Of a stretch of DNA of 21,096 nt, positions 13,912-18,998 are shown piece by piece. This DNA is from a virus. The notes beneath the pieces were generated by a model that was given only the letters and a program-made list of their open reading frames with translations, was not told the origin of the DNA and ran no database searches. The translations under genes and the position numbers were made by a program. Each line of letters begins with the position of its first letter. The stretch's first letter is position 1. Location: IMG/VR virus record IMGVR_UViG_3300034062_006264, positions 1 to 21,096 of that record. One strand, written 5' to 3'.

Positions 13912-14925
13912 TTAATCCGCGGTGCTGGCGATCTTGCCGTGAACCAAGGGGTTATCAACTTGGAGCGCAGCGATCGTGTCCACGATGCCACGGGGGCCTC
14001 CACCGGCGTCGTCCAAGGGCATGTAGCGCGGACGGCGGTTGTAGCGGATGCTGACGCCGTCCATGTCGAGCAGGTAGCCGCGGCGCAGCTGGGAAGCTGT
14101 GACTTGGTCTTTAGCCAGAAATAGGGACGGTGTGAGGGCCAAGTCGCCGAAGTCGCCAGAAAACAGATCGACCTTTGCCGTGTAGCTGAGGTCGGCGGAA
14201 TCCTGGTTGAAGAGGCGGACGGTGGCACCGGTGTTGGTGCTGCCGAACTGGACCTGTTGGAAGCCGGTGAAGCGGCGTTTCAGCGTGGGTCCGCACAAGA
14301 GCGTGTAGCTCTTGTTCTTGCCGCACTGTTCGTAGAGCGACTGGAGCAGCGCCTGGATGGTGCCATCCGTGATGCTGTTGGTCGCGGTCGTGGTGATGGA
14401 GGCAGCGGGTGTGCGGTAGGCAGCGGGAACGGCCGTGGCCGAATCACTCTGCGCACTGTTGCTGATCCAGGAACCGAGGCCACGGGTGCGATACGGCGTG
14501 GTGCCGGATTGCTCGGTGGAGTCTTGGTCGGAGCAGAACACGGACTCGAGGTCGCGTGCGAGTTCCTGCAAGGAGCGGGTCACGCTACGAGCCATCTCGC
14601 GCTTGCGTCCGATGCCTGCGACATCACTGACGCTTTCCGCGAGATCATCGACTTTCGGAAGTCTCCAGAGCTTTTGGATGCGGCCGTAGAGGCGGGCGCG
14701 GTTGGCAGCTTGGTTGGAGAACGTGGTTGCGTCCTGGTTGGAGAGCACGCCGGTGAGGACGGGCTCGTTCATTGCGTCGACGAGCCAGCTGAAAAGCGGG
14801 TTGGTCGGGTCTTTGGATTTTTTGGCCATGGAGAGCAGCGGTGTGCTCTTTTGGTCCGCAACCGCGATGAGGTCCGCGAGATCCTCGCGTGCGCCCACCT
14901 GGTTGGTAATGAGAAGTTCAGCCAT
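13912..14925 (-). CDS. Major capsid protein (HK97-fold, SU10-like type)
   Basis: The 337-aa protein starts MAELLITNQVGAREDLADLI, has a middle region with KKSKDPTNPLFSWLVDAMNE and an E-loop-like stretch, then an A-domain-like part (LLCGPTLKRRFTGFQ; RGYLLDMDGVSIRYNRRPRY) and ends IVDTIAALQVDNPLVHGKIA. The pattern RGYLLDxDxVxxRY plus 'ALQVDNPLxHGKI' is typical of the SU10 / DUF5309 group of capsid proteins. It directly follows a scaffold gene and precedes a decoration gene. The leader lacks a Shine-Dalgarno (AACCAACTACA before ATG), which is surprising for the most abundant virion protein. No internal protease gene is seen nearby, so maturation by a delta domain is not evident. Confidence 0.88.
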   Translation of the reverse strand: MAELLITNQVGAREDLADLIAVADQKSTPLLSMAKKSKDPTNPLFSWLVDAMNEPVLTGVLSNQDATTFSNQAANRARLYGRIQKLWRLPKVDDLAESVSDVAGIGRKREMARSVTRSLQELARDLESVFCSDQDSTEQSGTTPYRTRGLGSWISNSAQSDSATAVPAAYRTPAASITTTATNSITDGTIQALLQSLYEQCGKNKSYTLLCGPTLKRRFTGFQQVQFGSTNTGATVRLFNQDSADLSYTAKVDLFSGDFGDLALTPSLFLAKDQVTASQLRRGYLLDMDGVSIRYNRRPRYMPLDDAGGGPRGIVDTIAALQVDNPLVHGKIASTAD

Positions 14926-14973
14926 TGTAGTTGGTTTTCTAAATGTTGGTTTGGAATCTTGGTTGGAAGTGCA

Positions 14974-16023
14974 TCACACGATGCTTTCCATGAATGCTTC
15001 GAGGGCGTTGCGATCGCCTCGGGCCTTGAGCGCGGTGTCGGCCTTTTGCCGCAGGGCCGCGCTCGATGATGCAGATACTTTGGGACTGGCGCTCGGAGTC
15101 GGGGTTTTCGGCACCTTGTCGGTGGCCGCCGCTTTCGTCGCCGGTGCTTTCTTGGTCTTGTCGGCGGATGCTCGCTTTTGCATCTGCTCGACACGTGCCA
15201 TGCGCAGTTGTTGTCCCGCAAACGCGTCGCCTACGATGAGTTCCCAATTCGGGAAGCTGACGATGGTCGGATATTGCTTGAGCGTGGCCTGGAGGAATTG
15301 ATGGGCGCTGGTCCCGTTCTGGAAGAATTCGGGATAGAACGCTTTGGCTTCCGGGAGCGTTTGCTCGCGGACGCGGATGTATTCCTGCTGGCGTGGGCCG
15401 GCTTTGACCAGGGCTCGGGCGTTGGCGCGGATTTGTTTGACGGCTTCGGAGTCGTAATACTTCTCCTCGCCGGCAACCGTTACCGTGCCGCCGTCGCGGT
15501 GGTCGTCGGTCCAATCAAGGACCGCTTGGGCCTTTGCAATCTCCGCCTCGAGGGCGGCTGCGTCTGTGAAAGAACTGAGCGGATTGGCGGGGTCCTGGAT
15601 GATGACCGGTGGCTTGGCGTCGGCGGCGGCTTTCGCGGCCTCGAGCTGGGCCTTGAGATCGTCGAGCTGCTCGAGGGCTTCGCGCTTTTGGGCGGTGAGC
15701 TTGTCGATGCGTTGCTGAACCTTGGTCGGAGCTTCGGGCTCTTCGGCCTTGGCTTCCTCGTCGGTCCCCTCGCCTTCCTCGTCGGATGGCTCGGCGTCGG
15801 TCTCGTCGGTTTTTTCTTCGGTGTCCCCGGCGTCTTCGGCGGCTGGCTCGGAGTCTGGCTCTTCGTCGGCGGCGTCGGTTCCGCTGGTTTCTGCGTCTGG
15901 CTCGGGCGTTGCGTTGGTCGGCTTGGCGAACTGGACGCCGAGATGTTCGGCGATGTCTGCGAAGTCGATGTCGGTGACGTCCGGACCGTTATTTTGCACC
16001 TTGTCGGTGGTGTCTGTTGCCAT
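14974..16023 (-). CDS. Capsid scaffolding protein
   Basis: From the ATG at 16023 the product has 349 residues; an in-frame TTG five codons upstream is less likely. The layout is classical for scaffolds: an N-terminal region, a very acidic low-complexity part (about residues 41-98, rich in Glu/Asp/Ala/Thr), a coiled coil (about 101-137, VQQRIDKLTAQKREALEQL), a middle domain (ANPLSSFTDAAALEAEIAKA; DGGTVTVAGEEKYYDSEAVK; YPTIVSFPNWELIVGDAFAG) and a Lys/Ala/Pro-rich basic C-terminus (about 275-325) ending in a helix (RNALEAFMESIV) that would bind the capsid protein. It lies immediately upstream of the major capsid gene. No protease motif is visible. Confidence 0.88.
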   Translation of the reverse strand: MATDTTDKVQNNGPDVTDIDFADIAEHLGVQFAKPTNATPEPDAETSGTDAADEEPDSEPAAEDAGDTEEKTDETDAEPSDEEGEGTDEEAKAEEPEAPTKVQQRIDKLTAQKREALEQLDDLKAQLEAAKAAADAKPPVIIQDPANPLSSFTDAAALEAEIAKAQAVLDWTDDHRDGGTVTVAGEEKYYDSEAVKQIRANARALVKAGPRQQEYIRVREQTLPEAKAFYPEFFQNGTSAHQFLQATLKQYPTIVSFPNWELIVGDAFAGQQLRMARVEQMQKRASADKTKKAPATKAAATDKVPKTPTPSASPKVSASSSAALRQKADTALKARGDRNALEAFMESIV

Positions 16024-16154
16024 GGTTATTGGGTCCAAGTCCCGGCAGCATTGATTGCGTGCGCCGTAGATGACGCGCCGCTTGCGTGGCCAATGCAGAA
16101 TGCCGTTCGCATGCAGGGGGAATTACGGCGTGCGCGGGGAGATTGCAAAGGGGT

Positions 16155-16194
16155 GCAGTCACAAAGCACCGCAATGCACTGCAAAGCACTGCAA
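16155..16194 (-). repeat. Decamer array B (TTGCRGTGCT), four units
   Basis: On the minus strand the units are TTGCAGTGCT, TTGCAGTGCA, TTGCGGTGCT and a degenerate TTGTGACTGC. The array has the same structure as array A at 18026-18065, and the two enclose the phosphoesterase gene block. No open reading frame of convincing quality crosses it. Confidence 0.75.
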
Positions 16195-16196
16195 AT

Positions 16197-16215
16197 TGTG
16201 CCGCGAAGCGGCACA
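16197..16215 (-). other. Perfect short hairpin (8-bp stem, 3-base loop)
   Basis: On the minus strand TGTGCCGC pairs with GCGGCACA around a TTC loop. The stem is strong, but the following ATTTGC is not a U-tract, so terminator function is weakly supported. Confidence 0.5.
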
Positions 16216-16244
16216 GTTGGCAGTTGGCAGTTGGCAGTTGGCAG
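16214..16244. repeat. Heptamer array CAGTTGG, four full copies plus a partial
   Basis: Four perfect CAGTTGG units followed by CAG, with no sequence divergence between copies. This array is the most regular in the window, suggesting recent expansion. Confidence 0.85.
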
Positions 16245-16252
16245 CAAAGGGC

Positions 16253-16272
16253 GGTCGCCGCGGCGACCCTAC
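16253..16272 (-). repeat. REP-like element 3: GTAG plus perfect 16-bp palindrome; carries a stop codon
   Basis: On the minus strand GTAG is followed by GGTCGCCGCGGCGACC, a perfect palindrome. The TAG of GTAG is the stop codon of the 51-aa membrane protein (TCC CGG TAG). Confidence 0.7.
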
Positions 16273-16424
16273 CGGGAGCCGTAGATGGTGATGTACAAGA
16301 AGCCGATGTTGCCGAGGGTGTAGCCGGTGAAGGCGATGCCCATCCCGACCTGGCCTTCGCGGAAGAAGCCGATCGCCGTCAATACGTAGCAGATGGTGCA
16401 GATGAGGAGCGGGGTGAATGTCAT
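16269..16424 (-). CDS. Small membrane protein with two hydrophobic segments (51 aa)
   Basis: Translation from the ATG at 16424 gives MTFTPLLICTICYVLTAIGF, a hydrophilic turn (FREGQVGMG) and a second hydrophobic stretch (IAFTGYTLGNIGFLYITIYG) ending SR. The start overlaps the stop of the HExxH gene by 4 bases (ATGA), which supports real translation. Small phage membrane proteins of this design (a first helix starting with PLL, a turn with REGQ..M, then FxGYxLxNIGF) recur near head genes, but their role is not known to me. The stop codon is provided by a REP-like element. A holin-like or superinfection role is possible but unsupported. Confidence 0.75.
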   Translation of the reverse strand: MTFTPLLICTICYVLTAIGFFREGQVGMGIAFTGYTLGNIGFLYITIYGSR

Positions 16425-16696
16425 AGCCGGTAGCCTAACGTGGTCAGGATCGTGGTTAGCTCGCGGCTTCTTTGGTCGATGACTTCTTCGGCCATGTCGG
16501 GGAAGGCGGCGTGGAGGAATTCGTGGAGTTCGACTCTGAGGCGTTTGCGGCCGACTAGGCGGCGGTCGATCAGGATGCGGTGGCCGGAGCTGTTGTCGCC
16601 GGGCTCAGGGGTGAAGGCGTAGCCGTCGGCTTTGCCTTTCAAACGGACGTATTTCCAGGGCCATGACCGGCTGGCGATGCGGAAGCGGTGCTGCAT
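16421..16696 (-). CDS. HExxH-motif protein, putative small zinc metalloprotease (91 aa)
   Basis: The protein reads MQHRFRIASRSWPWKYVRLK, then KADGYAFTPEPGD, then RILIDRRLVGRKRLRVEL, and then HEFLHA at residues 58-63, followed by a helix (MAEEVIDQRSRELTTILTTL). The HExxH zinc-binding motif lies in a helix that follows a strand with ILID, which fits a minimal zincin-like peptidase or a SprT-like remnant; phages often carry such small HExxH proteins near the head genes. A third zinc ligand (for example Asp67, Glu70, Glu71 or Asp74 in the next helix) is plausible but not certain. No signal peptide. The start codon follows a REP-like element and has no Shine-Dalgarno. Confidence 0.75.
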   Translation of the reverse strand: MQHRFRIASRSWPWKYVRLKGKADGYAFTPEPGDNSSGHRILIDRRLVGRKRLRVELHEFLHAAFPDMAEEVIDQRSRELTTILTTLGYRL

Positions 16697-16706
16697 GGCG
16701 GCGGGC

Positions 16707-16731
16707 GGACGGCTGGGCCAGCCGTCCCTAC
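16707..16731 (-). repeat. REP-like element 4: GTAG plus 10-bp stem; carries a stop codon
   Basis: On the minus strand GTAG leads directly into a perfect 10-bp stem (GGACGGCTGG / CCAGCCGTCC) with a single central base. The TAG is the stop codon of the winged-helix gene (CCC CGG TAG). The element occupies the gap to the HExxH gene and leaves no Shine-Dalgarno there. Confidence 0.7.
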
Positions 16732-17003
16732 CGGGGGGTGAGGCGGTAGTGAGGGACTTTGCGGGCGACTTGCTCGAGCTGGATGGTGAAGTCTTGGCGT
16801 TCGGCTTGGCCGGTCTTGACCATTTTGCGGATGCGTTGGCTGATGGTGACGGGGGCTTTGCCTACTTCCGCGGCCAGATCGGCGACGGTGAACCAGCCGG
16901 GGGGGACGACGTCGAGATCGACCTTGGGCTGGGTGAGTTGCTGGCAAAAGTTGGTCAGCGAGGATTCGATCTGCTCGGCGGTGATCTTCGACTTTTTGCT
17001 CAT
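16728..17003 (-). CDS. Winged-helix/HTH DNA-binding-like protein (91 aa)
   Basis: From the ATG at 17003 the product starts MSKKSKITAEQIESSLTNFC. The central part (about residues 38-72) reads WFTVADLAAEVGKAPVTISQ then RIRKMVKTGQAERQ, which is a good helix-turn-helix: a first helix (VADLAAEVG), turn, and recognition helix (TISQRIRKMVKTG), followed by beta wing (RKVPHYRLTPR). It could bind DNA as a regulator, or serve as a small packaging protein. The ATG overlaps the phosphoesterase stop (ATGA). A longer in-frame frame upstream is an overlap shadow of the phosphoesterase and is not used. The last residue pair and stop lie in a REP-like element. Confidence 0.75.
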   Translation of the reverse strand: MSKKSKITAEQIESSLTNFCQQLTQPKVDLDVVPPGWFTVADLAAEVGKAPVTISQRIRKMVKTGQAERQDFTIQLEQVARKVPHYRLTPR

Positions 17004-17821
17004 AGATGGGTCACTTTGGGCGCCGGGGGGTTGTAGAAGATGTGATGCGGGCTTGGGAGGGCGCCTTGGGGTTTGCCGCGCCAGTCGAGGATCAAGAGGC
17101 TGGGACGCGGGATGCTGTCGGGGACGACTTTGTGGCCGTGGCGGGTCAAGAATTGCCAGCCGCCGGTGACGCCGATCATGCCGCTGCCGTCGCTGTAGAC
17201 GCCGCCGCAATGGCGGTGTCCGCGGAGATAGACCTGAGCAACCGGGTGGCCGGCGCGGACGGAGTTGAGGCGGGCGTTGCCGAGGGTGATCGAAAGGGCG
17301 CTGGCTTCGAGGTAGGCGCGAGAGGTGGCGCCGATGTGGTGGGTGGCGTCGATGGCGCAGCCGTGGATGTTGATGAGCCACTTCTCGCGGGCGACTTCGT
17401 CGCGGGCGCCGATGAGCCTGGCGAGGTAGCTCTCGACATCGTGAGTATGACATTCGGTGCCTTTGGTGATGAAGGTGGCGGCGGCTTTGGAGGTGAGCGG
17501 CTTTAAGGCTTCGGCGGCCATGGCGCAGTGGTTTTCGATTAAGCTGGCAACGACTTCGGGGCTGCGGTGGTGGATGCCTTCGGTGGCGTCGCCGTTGACC
17601 AGGACGGCGTAGGGGTCGGGGCCGGCGATGGTGGCGACTTGGCTGAGGGCGTTTTGCCAACACTCCCACAACCAACGCTGATGGTGGTTCTTGCCGAAAT
17701 TGATGGTGTTGCCAGCGAGGTTCTCGCTGTCGGGCGGCATGAGGCCGACGGTGCTGCCGCAGTGCAGATCGGAGCAGACGACGAGGATCGACGGCTTTTT
17801 GTCGGCTTTCTTCTTGGGCAT
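17000..17821 (-). CDS. Calcineurin-like metallophosphoesterase
   Basis: The 273-aa protein shows the metallophosphoesterase motifs in order: SDLHCG (Asp18, His20), VNGDATEG (Asp78), KGTECHT (residues 120-126, in place of GNH), a His pair at 161-162, and RGHRHCGG (201-204, GHxH). These ligate a di-metal centre that hydrolyses phosphate esters or phosphodiesters. Substitution of GTECHT for GNHD/E alters one canonical ligand segment, so activity and metal set may differ from the family norm. Its stop overlaps the winged-helix start. Phages carry such enzymes for nucleic-acid or nucleotide processing, but the substrate is not visible. No good Shine-Dalgarno precedes the ATG. Confidence 0.85.
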   Translation of the reverse strand: MPKKKADKKPSILVVCSDLHCGSTVGLMPPDSENLAGNTINFGKNHHQRWLWECWQNALSQVATIAGPDPYAVLVNGDATEGIHHRSPEVVASLIENHCAMAAEALKPLTSKAAATFITKGTECHTHDVESYLARLIGARDEVAREKWLINIHGCAIDATHHIGATSRAYLEASALSITLGNARLNSVRAGHPVAQVYLRGHRHCGGVYSDGSGMIGVTGGWQFLTRHGHKVVPDSIPRPSLLILDWRGKPQGALPSPHHIFYNPPAPKVTHL

Positions 17822-17825
17822 GCGG

Positions 17826-17981
17826 TTAGTTTGGGGAAGGCGCAGTGGGTTGAATGTGACCGCTTACCTGCGCGATTTCCCGGTGCATGAAGTAAGGAGC
17901 GGGGCCGTCCGTGGAATAGATCCGGAGAGCAGTGGCGACGCCATGCTTTGACTTGTTTTTGACGCGTTGCCTTTGATCCAT
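17826..17981 (-). CDS. Possible small gene or remnant, 51 aa, winged-helix-like start
   Basis: From an ATG at 17981 the frame reads MDQRQRVKNKSKHGVATALR, then IYSTDGPAPYFMHREIAQVS and GHIQPTAPSPN. The segment ALRIYSTDGPAP..MHREIAQVSG resembles the first part of a winged-helix domain but stops early. Codon use is like that of neighbouring genes. The frame extends upstream into decamer repeats, which is why I start at 17981. No Shine-Dalgarno is visible. Its stop is 4 bases before the phosphoesterase ATG, so it could serve mainly to couple that gene. It may be a truncated gene. Confidence 0.35.
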   Translation of the reverse strand: MDQRQRVKNKSKHGVATALRIYSTDGPAPYFMHREIAQVSGHIQPTAPSPN

Positions 17982-18025
17982 GCGGGGGGAGCAATGCGGG
18001 GGCGGCTGATGAATTGCGAGTCGTT

Positions 18026-18065
18026 GCGACAGCAAAGCACTGCAATCCACCGCAAAGCACCGCAA
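18026..18065 (-). repeat. Decamer array A (TTGCRGTGCT), four units
   Basis: On the minus strand the units are TTGCGGTGCT, TTGCGGTGGA, TTGCAGTGCT and a degenerate TTGCTGTCGC. It begins directly after the TAA of the 94-aa gene and is nearly the same as array B at 16155-16194. Confidence 0.75.
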
Positions 18066-18350
18066 TTAGAGCCCTTGCGGTGAGGCAATAGCGTCGGCGC
18101 GGCGGGCGGCGAGGTCTTCCTTGAGGGAAAGGATGGCGTCCATGCCGCCGGCAGTGTGGGCGAGAAGGCTCGGCTGCTGCGCGGTTTGCGGGGCGCGGAC
18201 GATTGCCTGGGCATCACCGATATGCTCGTCGATCACGGACATAATGGCCGCCCAAAGAGGCGTGCTCTCCGGGACGGCCAAGGCGCCCCGTTTTTCTTTA
18301 TCGGTCAACGTAGGGACGTCGATGCGGATTTTGCGGGTGAACCAGCTCAT
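18066..18350 (-). CDS. 94-aa protein of unknown function
   Basis: I do not recognise this protein by name. It starts MSWFTRKIRIDVPTLTDKEK, has a central helix with LWAAIMSVIDEHIGDAQAIV, and a helical C-terminal half (AGGMDAILSLKEDLAARRAD). It is soluble and without signal sequence. The helical, charged C-terminus and location between the terminase block and the accessory block would suit a small scaffold-like or packaging-associated protein. The ATG overlaps the stop of the 44-aa gene by 4 bases, and the TAA is followed immediately by the decamer array. Confidence 0.7.
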   Translation of the reverse strand: MSWFTRKIRIDVPTLTDKEKRGALAVPESTPLWAAIMSVIDEHIGDAQAIVRAPQTAQQPSLLAHTAGGMDAILSLKEDLAARRADAIASPQGL

Positions 18351-18481
18351 TTTGCTTTGAAGCCTGCGCGTTTGTTTTTCATCTGAGAGTAGACCTTCGG
18401 GGCGATCGTGCTCTTCGATTTCGGCCGGCTGGTGCCGGCGGCCTTGCGGCGGTTGATGTTGGCATACAGTCCTTGTTTCAT
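18347..18481 (-). CDS. Tiny basic protein, 44 aa (GLYANI-type phage protein)
   Basis: Translation from the ATG at 18481 reads MKQGLYANINRRKAAGTSRP, then KSKSTIAPKVYSQMKNKRAG and FKAK. Tiny basic proteins beginning with (K)GLYANI are a recurrent feature of podovirus-like phages, where they lie near terminase genes; their role is unknown. There is a near-perfect AAAGGAG about 8 bases before the ATG. The longer in-frame frame upstream overlaps the 80-aa gene and is a shadow. The stop overlaps the next start (ATGA). The high content of Lys/Arg suggests binding to DNA or RNA. Confidence 0.75.
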   Translation of the reverse strand: MKQGLYANINRRKAAGTSRPKSKSTIAPKVYSQMKNKRAGFKAK

Positions 18482-18495
18482 GTGTTTTCTCCTTT

Positions 18496-18738
18496 CTACC
18501 ATTTGACTTTGTCGGCCCAATACGCGGCGGACATCTTGCCTTTGGCGATGTTCTTGGCGTGGCGGGCTTTGAATGATTTGTTCCGGGCGGTCCCGGCCGG
18601 TGATCCCTTCACGCCTTGTTGGCCGAAGCGGATGATTTTCTCGACGCCACCGGAGCAGGCTTTGACCACGTGCGACTTGGTCGCGTGGCCGGGCGTGCGC
18701 TTGGGCGCGTTGCATTTCATGGATGATTTTCCGATCAT
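18496..18738 (-). CDS. Basic 80-aa protein, conserved podophage type (KCN..KRTPGH..KSHVVKA)
   Basis: The protein reads MKCNAPKRTPGHATKSHVVK, then ACSGGVEKIIRFGQQGVKGS, then RNKSFKARHAKNIAKGKMSA and AYWADKVKW. I recognise this as a widely shared small phage protein without known function; homologues usually start at the MKCN methionine, so the real start may be 18720 (74 aa), where GGAAA lies about 9 bases upstream, rather than 18738. Two cysteines, two histidines and a high positive charge suggest nucleic-acid binding, perhaps with a metal. It is followed 14 bases later by the 44-aa gene. Confidence 0.8.
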   Translation of the reverse strand: MIGKSSMKCNAPKRTPGHATKSHVVKACSGGVEKIIRFGQQGVKGSPAGTARNKSFKARHAKNIAKGKMSAAYWADKVKW

Positions 18739-18753
18739 AGATTTAGAAGAAGT

Positions 18754-18780
18754 GGCGAGTGACTTGTGACGAGTGACGAG
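18754..18780. repeat. GTGACGA-type tandem repeat; left member of a direct-repeat pair
   Basis: Degenerate GTGACTT / GTGACGA heptamers lie between the 63-aa and 80-aa genes. Bases 18759-18778 (gtgacttgtgacgagtgacg) are identical to 20711-20730. Confidence 0.8.
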
Positions 18781-18789
18781 ATCCAGAGG

Positions 18790-18981
18790 TCATGGCGTGG
18801 GTTCGGGGAGGCCGAACGCTTGCAGGACGTCGATGCGTCGAAAGCGGCGGTATTTGATGCCTTTGAGCCGGACGGGTTTGAGCAGTCCGGTTTTGAGGTA
18901 TTTGCGGTAGGTGTTGACGTCGTCTGGATCGAGCCCGAGCAGATCCATGACGTCGCGGCGTTTAAGGATTTGTTTCTTCAT
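18790..18981 (-). CDS. Small helix-turn-helix protein (MerR/excisionase-like, 63 aa)
   Basis: The protein reads MKKQILKRRDVMDLLGLDPD, then DVNTYRKYLKTGLLKPVRLK and GIKYRRFRRIDVLQAFGL. The layout (K-R-x-DVxxLLG, tyrosine-containing second helix, G-L-L-K-P, then a wing with RRFRRxDV) is that of the MerR-type/excisionase-like HTH 17 domain. Such proteins act as excisionases, regulators or, rarely, as terminase small subunits. It lies 17 bases after the large terminase, so a role in packaging (DNA recognition) or in regulation is possible; no other terminase small subunit is seen in the window. No Shine-Dalgarno before its ATG. Confidence 0.75.
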   Translation of the reverse strand: MKKQILKRRDVMDLLGLDPDDVNTYRKYLKTGLLKPVRLKGIKYRRFRRIDVLQAFGLPEPTP

Positions 18982-18998
18982 TGTTTGGTTTGGGGAAA

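Larger units (their letters stand above)
16024..16268. other. Composite intergenic region between membrane-protein gene and scaffold
   Basis: The 245-bp gap contains, in transcription order, a GTAG hairpin, a four-copy CCAACTG heptamer array, a perfect GTGCCGC/GCGGCAC hairpin, a four-unit decamer array (each annotated separately) and about 130 bp (16024-16154) with no clear feature. Short frames in it read as translated repeat sequence rather than as genes. It may contain a promoter for the head genes, but I cannot identify one. Confidence 0.6.

Noticed and set aside
16024-16154. Small genes in the composite intergenic region
   Set aside because: Short frames show no coupling, ribosome binding site or recognisable motif, and part of their translation comes from repeats.
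16214-16244. Short repeat as a possible CRISPR array
   Set aside because: Units are contiguous 7-mers without spacers and no cas genes are present.
15178-16284. Long plus-strand open frame (368 codons) opposite the scaffold gene
   Set aside because: It is antisense to a convincing scaffold gene, its translation is low-complexity Gly/Val/Leu, and high GC content makes long antisense frames common here.
16728-17675. 315-codon extension of the winged-helix frame into the phosphoesterase gene
   Set aside because: The upstream part is an Arg/Pro/His-rich shadow of the phosphoesterase; the ATG at 17003 with ATGA overlap is the sensible start.
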